Part shown: piece by piece, positions 12,020-20,866 of the stretch | How positions within the stretch are numbered: the first letter of the stretch is position 1 | How the letters are laid out: each line of letters opens with the position of its first letter | Assembly: GCA_012656075.1 (NCBI GenBank) | Contig: JAAKBF010000247.1 | Span: 682,001 to 746,000 of the forward strand | From: Phytophthora hibernalis | Lineage: Eukaryota; Oomycota; Peronosporomycetes; Peronosporales; Peronosporaceae | Length of the DNA stretch: 64,000 nt | Reading direction: 5' to 3' | Notes under the pieces: model-generated | Seen by the model: only the letters and a program-made list of their open reading frames with translations | Database searches by the model: none | Told to the model about the DNA's origin: nothing | Made by a program: the position numbers and the translations under genes

Positions 12020-12300
12020 AATCTTACTGTTGACCAATGTGTACCGTTCCAAATAACGTACACACTGCTTCTTTTGTGATTCAGCGCCACTCAGATGCCT
12101 CAGTAGTGATGGTGTAAACGAATCTTCGCTGTACCTACTCACCGCTTCGTTCACAAAACTCACAATATCTGTTTTTACTCGCTGCTTCACCTTTGTCGAC
12201 TGCTTATGGAAGCGAGCGTCACTTGTTCTTCGTTCATGAAATCCGGCCGGCGTGAAATCCCAACCGCCACCGTGTTCTCCTTTCCTGGTATGTAGCGGAA
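12020..12300. repeat. Internal pol duplication, derived copy
   Basis: 281 bp matching 13095-13375 in direct orientation with a few differences. It is inserted in the integrase C-terminal region, so the RNase H/integrase linker motif (RYIPGKENTVAVGISRRPDF) appears a second time between AAKQHS and RQKDLLAKSR. Confidence 0.9.
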
Positions 12301-13094
12301 ACAGCTGTGCTGTTTCGCTGCAATGATTTCCATCGCGCCGGTGTCACGGGCAAGTAACCCAAGTCTGCCTCGAAAGGGGACATGCAAATGGACGCTTGGT
12401 AGCGCGAATTGTACGCGAACTCGGCCAAAGCCAACAATTCATCCCAATCATCACTGTTGGTGTTGCTGAATGCTCTTAGATAACCTTCAATAGTCTTATT
12501 AACACGCTCCGTCACACCATTTGCCTGTTGTCTGAAAGCAGTGGTCAATTTTTGTCGAGTCCCAAGCATATCATACAGGTTCGTCCAGGTCGAAGACGTA
12601 AACTTAGAATCCCGGTCCGATAAAATCTCATCAGGCAACCCATGAAGCGCAAATACACGATCGCGATACAATTTGGCTGTCTCCAAGGTAGTCGCAATTG
12701 TTGTGGTAGGCACAAAGTGAGCACGCTTCGTTAAGCGATCGATCACAACCATAATCGAATCAAACCCTGCCTTTGTCTCCGGAAGCGCTACAATGAAATC
12801 CATGGCAAGGTGCGTCCACCTCGCTGTTGGAATAGGATGTGCGCGTAATAACCCACGAGGTTTAGTAGTTCGACCCTTAGTTCTCTGAAAAACTTCACAC
12901 GATCGCACATAGGAGCGGATCGAACGCTCCATGTACCTCCAGTAATAATCCTTCTCGACATGACGCAGCGTTTTCTCCACTCCTGGGTGTCCGCAACACT
13001 TAGCATCATGAAACTCAAACAGGATTGGTCCAATAATATCGTTAATATTCGGGAGAACCAGTCTTGGAAGCTCGTCACTGGGTGCTTGATAGAA

Positions 13095-13375
13095 AATCTT
13101 ACTGTTGGCCAATGTGTACCGTTCCAAATGGCGTACACACTGCTTCTTTGTGATTCAGCGCCACTCAGATGCCTCAGTAGTGATGCTGTAAACGAATCTT
13201 CGCTGTACCTACTCACCGCTTCGTTCACAAAACTCACAATATCTGTTTTTACTCGCTGCTTCACCTTTTGTCGACTGCTTATGGAAGCGAGCGTCACTTG
13301 TTCTTCGTTCATGAAATCCGGCCGGCGTGAAATCCCAACCGCCACCGTGTTCTCCTTTCCTGGTATGTAGCGGAA
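13095..13375. repeat. Internal pol duplication, source copy
   Basis: In its normal place between RNase H and the integrase zinc region; source of 12020-12300, about 1.07 kb away. Confidence 0.9.
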
Positions 13376-14336
13376 GTTTATTGGGGATTCACTTAATTCG
13401 TCGTACCAGCGAGCCACTCGACGCGAAATTGTTTTCTGCGAGAAGAGTGTCTCCAGTGAGCGATGATCAGTCTCAACAATGAATGGTTTGTCGAGTAGGT
13501 AAATGCGCCATAGACGTAGGCCAAACAGGATCGCTAAAAGTTCTTTCTCACGAATCGAATAGTTTTTCGTCCGCTTTGTATTTACGCCCACCGAAAGCTA
13601 TAGGTCTCTCAACTTTTCTGTCGCCCTCGCCCTCCTCTTGAAAGAGGACTTCACCGACTGCAAAATCACTCGCGTCCATTCGTAAATGGAACGGACGATC
13701 AAAGTTCGGAATCGCTAGGACGGGGGTGCTGCTGATCTTGGATTTGAGCGAGTCAAAGTGGTCTCGAAGAGTAGCTGTCCACTCAATTTTGTGTTTGTCG
13801 TGTCCTTTTAAAAGTTCAAACAGTGGAGCAGCATCATCCGCAAACCCACTACAAAATCTTTGCACGTACACATCCGTGTCCAAGAACGACTGCAGTTCGC
13901 TCCGGGTACGGGGTAATGGCCAGTCCCGCAAGATGTTGACCTTCGAAGGGTCAATCCGCACTCCATTCCTGCCTACATAGTCTCCAAGACACGGTATCTC
14001 GTCGACACAAAACACGCACTTGCTAAGCTTGACGAAAAAGTGATGTTTTTCCAGACGAGTCAGTACACGATCCAATGCTTCCAAATGTGCTTCGATACTC
14101 ATCGATTTAGTGCAGTTGTAGATGTCGTCGAAATAAGACTGACAAATAGCGCTCAAATCGGCCAACACGCGACGAACTCCAGCATTGAAAGTAGCCAGCG
14201 CGTTAGAAAGTCCCATAGGAAGCACCAGATACTCATATGCACCGTCGGGTGCTTGAAACGCCGTAAAATGCACATCAGAATCACGGACCAGAAACTGGTA
14301 ATAGCCACTGAAGAAGTCCATGCAAGAAAACCAGTA

Positions 14337-16592
14337 CCGTATTCCCCTGTTACAAGCGTCACCAATCTACATGTGAGGGTTAGGGAAATGAACTCCGGTG
14401 CAAATGCAATCTACACGTACTTAATATAAGTTGTACGGTATCACCCACACGAACTTACCCGAAAACGGACAGTAATGCGGCTGGTACGGCGACCACTCGC
14501 GGCATTTCCTGGACAACCGCTGAGGCGACGCCGGCCAGCGTTGGTATTCCGCTACACCGGTATGTGATCCAGCTTGCCACCAATTTTGAGGGCCGTGGCG
14601 GGCGTGTGGACTAATTAGTTCGTGTTCTGGATTTTGCATGATACAGTCACAGGTCAAAAGATGAATTCGTGTTAAACGCTAACCTCTCCTTCAACGAATA
14701 TGTCAGCCTCGCTGTCACTATTCTCGATGCTTTCATTGCTGTGGACGCTGCATGCGTCGTCGCTAGAATCGACTTGAAGACGCGCACGGGTTCGGCGCGT
14801 AATTGCTTGGAGTGACAGAGCTTCTATGATTGCACTGAGGTCCGCGGGATCTGTTTCGTGGGCTTCCAACAGGCGGCGTGTGTCGTTCAGTAGCCCCGCC
14901 TTCCCAAAACCACTAACGATCACTGCAGATGTCAACCCCTCCGAAGCTTCGGCAATCCATTCGGCGATCTGCTTGCGTTTCGGGGCTTTCAGCTGAAACC
15001 CCGCGTGCTTCGAACGTCTTTTACGGCGCTGTGGGGTCATGATCTCCGATTCCGATTCTGAATCTGACGCAGCGGGCTCGCGTACTCTCCAAGCACCGAA
15101 GACAGCAGTCGCCCCGGTAACAACAGCTCCGTCGTGTCCTTGGCTGCTTACCACCTCGGCCGCCGCAATTGCAGCTCGCTCCTCCTCCTCCTTCTTCTTC
15201 TTCTTTGCTTCATCTTCCTGTTGATACCTGATGATTTCAGCTTGCAGGTGCACGACCCATTTTCGATGCAGTCTGTCCTCGAGTGGCTTGTTCCAGGAAA
15301 TGTCGGCCGGCTGGCAGACGTACGTATATCTAGGGGGCACTTTCATTAGGACAACCCCAATTGAATCTGCATATTGTACGACTTCCTTAGTCCAGTGACC
15401 AGAGAAGTCGTCCCATAGGAGAAGTACCAAGTCATCACGGTCTTCTGTTGGCGAAGTGGTGCTTGAGGAAACTCAAGGAGAGCTCGGACGTCCACCAAGC
15501 ATTCGCGTTGCCGAAGATCCGACAGCCAGTCGTAGTCTGAAGAGGGTCGATCTCCTTCCACACCTGGCGACCGAATCCTTGGTGCCGCGCATTGTTCTCA
15601 GTCCTGACCTGCTCAGAGGTCGCTGGTGGGCTTCTGTAGACTAGAAAAGGAGGGTATTTTACACACTCAGAATCTGCTAACAACATAGCCGTAGCGCGTT
15701 CTTTCTCCTTGCCGCCGAACTTGACCCAGACGGTTCGGGAATTGCGGCGCGCAAATTGTCCTGCGAGGCAGGTACTCAAAAACACAGCTACAGTCAATTA
15801 GAATCATTTGTTAATACATGTGCGCTCAAACATAACGTACCCGTTTGATCAGCGTTGAATACCTTCGAAATGCCTTTTTCGACCATGACACGACGAACGC
15901 TTGCACTAAACGCCTTTGCCACGACTTTTGCATCTTCTGGTGTCGTTTGGCCTGCGCGTGTTCGAGCCCGGATGGAAAACCGATGGCGTCGCATGAACCG
16001 TCGCGACCAGGTGTCAGACGCACGAAAAGACTCGTTGGTAAGAGCGATCTCTTTGGCCACATCGAGGCCTTTTAGGCGCAACATAGTTAGCGAGACGGGG
16101 ATGCCGTCCCGCCGCATACTGTTGACCCACTGCACGATGTGCTCTTCTGCTGCCTTGGTCAGCACCGTAGCGACCCCTCGTTCTCTATTCCGTCGATGTG
16201 CCCCTTTTCCTTTTCACACGTAGCAAAAATTTCTATTTGGTTAGCTAGCCACTTTCTAACAATTTTTTACTTCGCATTGCCTGAGGGCTCAATTCTCCAA
16301 AAATTCTACAATTGTTCCATCTAACTCGTCTTCACCCGATGCCTTGAAGGACTTTATGCAGTCAGACTTGAACTTGTACGTGAATGACGCACGTAGGCCT
16401 CGGTTCGGCTTGCGACCTTCTCCATTTAATCGTGGCCTCCCATTATGTTTGTTTAGGAAAGTGGTAGCTGTGTGGGACCACTCATTACCTGAGCTTGTAA
16501 CAAAAGGAAAATCAGCCAAAAAATAAAGCTATGTGATTGGATGAAATTCAGTGACGCTTGTAACTAAGCGACGCTTGTAACAGGGGATACGG
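14337..16592 (-). mobile_element. pogo/Tigger-like DNA transposon nested in RT
   Basis: 2256 bp with inverted ends CCGTAT(T)CCCCTGTTACAAGCGTC and TA duplications at 14335-14336 and 16593-16594. Taking out the element and one TA restores the in-frame RT motif G-Y-W-F-S-C-M-D across the site, which fixes the boundaries. Near the right end a second partial TIR-like copy (GACGCTTGTAAC) lies just inside the first. Confidence 0.92.
14672..16519 (-). pseudogene. pogo-like DDE transposase (CENP-B type), broken
   Basis: N-terminal helix-turn-helix/CENP-B region in frames 16519-16289 and 16165-15794 (EEHIVQWVNSMRRDGIPVS, DTWSRRFMRRHRF). The DDE core follows: the first Asp in FNADQT near 15850, then VWVKFGGKEKERATAMLL and KYPPFLVYR in frame 15797-15435, the second Asp pair in LLLWDDFSGHW and the third Asp in CQPADISWNKPLEDRL in frame 15430-14672. 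A 50-odd-base segment with GTACGT and CTGTAG ends separates FNADQT from VFLSTC in the right phase, so an intron is plausible there. A one-base frame change before the DDFSGHW motif breaks it. The C-terminus is Lys/Glu rich and then acidic. Confidence 0.85.
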
Positions 16593-16594
16593 TA

Positions 16595-17718
16595 TCCACC
16601 TTGCATTTCGTGGATAATGTTGTCTTTCCTAGGCATTGGTAGCGTCCTTCGAATGGTATGTGTGTTGAGAGCACGATAGTCATGTACGATGCGCCACCCC
16701 ACTGTTATTTTAACGCAGAAGGTGGGTGCGCCGTGTGGCGATGTTGAGGGTCTAATGAGTCCGGCAGCTAACATTTCTGCTACCCAGTCCATAATCACCT
16801 TTTCTTGAGCTGGGGATAATCGCCATTGACGTCGGAAAATTGCTTCGTTAGTGTCAACTTCAATTTCGTGCTCGCCGTGCTCGATAGGTGGTAAGCATGA
16901 GGGCAATTTCTGCTGGAAAACTAATTTATGTCGCAGCAGTACAGGATAATCGGGGTGTTCACGATAAGATTCAATATCAATCAGCTTCTGAGACTCTTCT
17001 CCGCTTTCCTTCTCCGTTTTAGGACGAATCACGAAGATGCCCTCAATATCATTTGGCTTCTTCAGCATACGCCGAAATTGTTTGCCGCTGATGTACTTCG
17101 TCGTTCCGCTCTGAACAGGAAAATACCCACACGTGAACAGATCACCACCACTTGCCTTTGCTCGTACCGGAGACACGGGGTGTCGTTCTCCTCCCACCTT
17201 TACGGTGGGTCGATTTGGCGTGTGAGGTGTCCTCACTTTTTGTTTCGTCTTCTTTTGCTTTTGAACCGCATTGTGTCTTCCAGCTCATCTGGATGCGTTC
17301 GCGGACGCACACGTTCATCTACCCAATCGATGTCGGGGTTATTTGTTTTTAACCACGGCATACCCAACAGGATATCCTGGTTCTCGGGAACGTCGATGAT
17401 CAGGAAGTCATTCACATAGGGCGCGAAGTTATCCATGTACATTGTGAGCCGAACCGTCTTGGTTGGGACAGTCATCGTCTGATTTGCAGCTAACGTGATT
17501 TCCATTGGCTCGTGGTGATCGATCACCTTATCCCACAAACAATTCGCTGTGCAGAATTCAGGGCTGACACCGTCCATGGTAGCTCCACTATCAATAAAGT
17601 TGGAGTTCAGGATGCAAATATCGTCAGACAAACAATGCACCGTACTCCTCGTATGCAACAAGCAAAAATATTCACGGGAAATCAATTCTTTTCTTCTTTT
17701 CCTTGTTTTCTTGGTCAC
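16595..17718 (-). pseudogene. Chromovirus protease and RT N-terminal part
   Basis: Frame 17718-17233 carries a retroviral-type aspartic protease with the active-site DSGAT and the ILLGMPWL flap-side motif. An overlapping frame 17236-16595 carries RT fingers (WRLSPAQEKVIMDWVAEMLAAGLIRPSTSPHGAPTFCVK, WRIVHDYRALN). It stops at the nested transposon; the palm continues on its far side at 14334. Confidence 0.88.
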
Positions 17719-17826
17719 AGAGTTTTACTTCACGAAATGTAGACTCCACAACATTAACATCGTCGAGCAACTCATCACTATGCTCACCAGAGTGCTCGAC
17801 CTCCGGTGGACGGATTAGTTTGACGG

Positions 17827-19151
17827 CTCAGCAGCCGACGAAGAGCGCAATTGCTCGTTTTCGACCATTAAAGTCTCCAACATCGCGTGAATTTGCTGCA
17901 GTTGCTGTTTTTGCTGCAAGTGACGCGGTTTCTTTTCGGGGTGCAGCACCCAGCAGTCATCTACATGATGCATGCCTCTGCGACAGTGAGAGCAAAGAGT
18001 GGTGGTTGGCTTGTGACCACGCGGTGAAGCGCTCTGATTCGTTTGGGAGCAGCACTGCCTCGACCTTGCTTCGATCCAGCCCCACGTCCTCTTTTTCCAG
18101 TCTGATTTTCGCCTTGGTGTGTCGTTGTTGACTTGTCTTGCACTTCACACTCCAGAAACCCTTCTTGGATTGCAACAGTCAAACTACCGGGCTGCTTACG
18201 TTGAATGGCTTTCTTCACCTCAGTATTGGTTAGTCCATTGACGAAAAGATTCACTGCACTCAATTCATCAAGCTGAACCACAGGCTGAAGTTTTCTTGAA
18301 TTTTGACACGTAACCATTGTAAGCTCCAGTCTGACGAATCGTTAAAAGCTGGTTCCGCACTTTATCGTTGAAGTTTGGTTCGCGGAACTCACGTTTCATT
18401 TCAATCTTCACACTACTCCACAACTTGACTGTCAGTTCATCTGTCATGTAGCGTTCATACCACGCCAGCGCGTTCTTGCGGACACACTGGTTTAGCTCGC
18501 GCGCAAGCAGGTGGTCATGCTGTTGAAGATCGTAACCTTTCTGTTCGAAGTAACTCTCAAATTAAAACAGAAAGCTATTCAATTTGATCCCGTCGATCAT
18601 ACCGTCGAATATCGGAGGGTTCACGTCCAGTTTGCGTAGACGTGGCGTTGCTGACACTGTGGTTGCTGATGTTTCATTTGTAGAGAACACAGGAGTTGCC
18701 ATGGTGATGTCTTCAACTGGACGAGTCCTTCTCTGCTGCGGTTCAGCTGTTGGTGGTGGCTGACTACGCTGGGGTGCTTATATCGCACCATCACAAGCTT
18801 CGGCGGCCATTTGGTGAGCTGCCTGCGCCATCGTATGAGTTTGGTTCAAGGTGGTCAAGATGTTTGTCATTCCTTGAACGAGATTTGCCAAATTCCCTTG
18901 AATGTCAGCCATCTCGTAGAGATTCTGTCGCTAACATTTGTCAACGAGGCAGTAACCTCCAGTCGTAAACTGTCGTGCAACGCAGTCATCTCTTGGCGCA
19001 CTCCAGCCAATGCTGTTTCCAGCTGTTGATCTTGCGCTGGGTTGTTTGCTCCAGCGTCGTTGTCACCATTTCCCAGTTCCAGTAGCTGGCGTTCTGGTGC
19101 TGTGTCGCTCCTTCGGACGCGCCGCGCAGTGCTACGCGTCATCATCGCCAT
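17827..19151 (-). pseudogene. Chromovirus gag
   Basis: ATG at 19151, 13 bases inside the 5' LTR. The N-terminal part (19151-18867) is Ala/Gln/Thr rich. A capsid-like stretch follows at about 18317-18120 (ELSAVNLFVNGLTNTEVKKAIQRKQPG). A CCHC knuckle with C-x2-C-x4-H-x4-C spacing (CSHCRRGMHHVDDC) lies near 17945-17990. The region between 18320 and 18860 is not open in one frame. Confidence 0.8.
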
Positions 19152-19163
19152 CAAGGTCTACTA

Positions 19164-19616
19164 TGTCACAACTTTAGCTGAGCTCACTGCTCGAGCTCGG
19201 CTAAAGAATGCGATTTGGTAGCACTTGCAGAGGAGTGTAGGTCGTTGAAGTAGTAGATACGGTCGTGGAGCCTCTCGCTCAGTTCGTCGCGGTCGTGGAG
19301 AGCCACACGAAGCTGCTTGGCCAAAGCAGCAGAAGAAACACTCAAATGTGTCCTTTCTGGTTGATTACGGAATGAGAGCCGCTGGCTGGTACGCCTTGTC
19401 GGCGCTTCAACACCACCAGCTCTCATCCCTTACTGACTCTCATACTAAATCTGCATCAAACTAAAACCTACGCTTGGCATTGAACAGATTCCTATCTTTC
19501 CTGCCGCGGAACTTGCCTCCAGGCACCTGCGATGGGTGCGACCCAATGATGTCACTGCTTATTATCCCCACGGATGCGCTGGCTACTTGCCCTTGGACTC
19601 ACGTGAATCCGTGACA
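19164..19616 (-). repeat. 5' LTR of the chromovirus
   Basis: 453 bp, bounded on the outside by CCCAG at 19617-19621. I see no clear tRNA-complementary primer site in the 13 bases between this LTR and the gag ATG. Confidence 0.93.
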
Positions 19617-19879
19617 CCCAGGAGCTGGGCCGAAAACCTGATTCACTGCACCTCGTTTAACACGACTATTCCAGCCCAGCGGTGACTGAAATGCTCTAAC
19701 TGTAGCCTGCATTGGCTTGGAAGCCGCTTGAATTCGGCGTTTTAAAGCAGGCTGCGTTGCACTAAAGCGAGAACATAGCAGAGCAGGGCAGAAGCTGGCG
19801 TACTCGAGGTCCAAAGTCGAGGTGTGTCCGTAGTGTCGTCCCCAAGAGGCCTAATAATAAGGGAACGACACGGGTGGTC

Positions 19880-20866
19880 ATGACGACGTTCTCGTACCGA
19901 GGGGGTACGGGCCATGAGATGGACTCGTCCATGGTGCTCATTGACAAGACGAGAGCGGGCAAGGCCATGGAAGTCTTGCGCGAGCTGATTTTCAACACGA
20001 GATTCCACCTGCAGTTTTCGTGGGGAGATAAGGAGTCGTTTTGGCTCGCGTACGAGCTGGCGCACCAGGACTATTTCTTCTCGCCATGGGGACTTAGTCT
20101 GCTGGAATCGGTGCCAAATAATGATCTTGCACACCCGAACACTATGTGCGGCAGCATGGCGCATTTTATGCCCACGGAGAACGACACGGAGATTCCGGAG
20201 CTGCTTTACGTTAATGGTAAGGCGCTGCTTGAGCCGTTCCCGTCAGGCGTGGAGAAGACTGTCAAGGGAAAGCGGTCGCGGATGTTCAACCTGAATTCGA
20301 CACATCTCACGCCTCGGTACCGGCACGCCGACTTCGACCTCGCAACTTCCAAGTCATTCGAGTGCATGGACAACCTGGGATCTGTTCCGCTGCCCCACTA
20401 CTTCTTCAGTCGCCTGCTACGTCGTCGGTTCCACTACTGCAAGGCCTTCTCTGTCTGCCGTCAGGCGTGCATGGTGGCAGCGTGGAGCAAACGCAAACCG
20501 GACTGCGACAAGGTGGTGGAAGCGCGGAAGCAGCTAGAAGCGGCGGGTACAAGCATCTCGGGTGAACCATGCGTGATTGACCCAGAAGTGTTGATGCGGC
20601 TTAACCGGCGGGGCCTGGCCGTGTACGAGATGCATGGTGTGAGCGAACCTCCTGGACGTGGATCGACGATGCCTGTGGACAAGAAGTTGGCGTTTTTCTC
20701 GACATTCTGAAGGTGCATGACACCTCGGCGCCTGAAAACAAGAACCTCCCTTTGGCCGAGAAGATGTTCCTGAATCGCCGCTACAACAACTCGTACGTGG
20801 ACACGTTCCCGCCGAGCCATCTCAATCAGCTCAATGCATTGATGCGCACTCACCACGTCGGCAATT
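19880..20866 (+). pseudogene. Chimera: glycosyltransferase fragment fused to MYND-type protein (left copy)
   Basis: Residues 1 to about 185 resemble the C-terminal half of MNN1-like alpha-mannosyltransferases (MDSSMVLIDKTRAGKAMEVL, QFSWGDKESFWLAYELAHQDYFFSPWG, LLYVNGKALLEPFP). No N-terminal signal anchor or DxD half is present. From about 20430 the sequence becomes MYND-like (CKAFSVCRQACMVAAWSKRKPDC) and then matches the tail of the MYND gene at 26502-27001. The first zinc Cys is lost at the join. A missing base near 20695-20700 (KKLAFFSTF then stop) puts the remaining tail in another frame to 20866, where the arm ends. Upstream of 19874 there is no in-frame coding sequence. Confidence 0.7.

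Larger units (their letters stand above)
11457..14334 (-). pseudogene. Chromovirus pol C-terminal part: RT palm, RNase H, integrase, chromodomain
   Basis: Frame 14321-13548 carries the RT palm (LPMGLSNALATF, YFDD box) and the start of RNase H (RMDASDFAVG). Frame 13591-12788 continues RNase H (REKELLAILFGL, TDHRSLETLF). Frame 13127-12234 has the integrase core with the D, D and E positions (MDFIVALP, LSDRDSKF, ANGVTERVNKTIEGYL). The integrase zinc region keeps its His pair, but the second Cys of the C-x2-C is Phe (SCEVFQ). 12190-11531 holds the integrase tail (KWIGPYTISEQIG), and 11681-11457 a chromodomain (EYKVKWLGQSRLTWEPLDNL) in a shifted frame. At least three frame changes plus a 281-bp internal duplication break it. 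Confidence 0.9.
10979..19616 (-). mobile_element. Ty3/Gypsy chromovirus, defective
   Basis: Complete LTR retrotransposon in minus orientation, 8.6 kb including a nested DNA transposon. It has TG...CA LTRs of 453 bp and a 5-bp target duplication CCCAG at 10974-10978 and 19617-19621. The right arm of the inverted duplication (near 28826) keeps the unoccupied CCCAG site. Gene order in its own sense is gag (CCHC knuckle), aspartic protease, reverse transcriptase, RNase H, integrase, chromodomain. Multiple frameshifts, the insertion in RT and an internal duplication make it inactive. Confidence 0.95.
8541..20866. repeat. Left arm of large inverted duplication (interrupted by LTR element)
   Basis: Sequence from attgcagctc at 8541 to ggcaatt at 20866 is the reverse complement of 31258 down to 27353 once the LTR element at 10979-19616 is removed, leaving about 3.69 kb. 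By eye I count about eight substitutions and about ten one- or two-base run-length differences over the arm. It ends abruptly inside the MYND coding region, where sequence unrelated to the other arm begins. Confidence 0.95.

Noticed and set aside
14340..14660. Longer TSD (7 bp, TACCGTA/TACGGTA) for the pogo-like element
   Set aside because: The two 7-mers differ at one base, and only the TA model restores the RT reading frame across the site.
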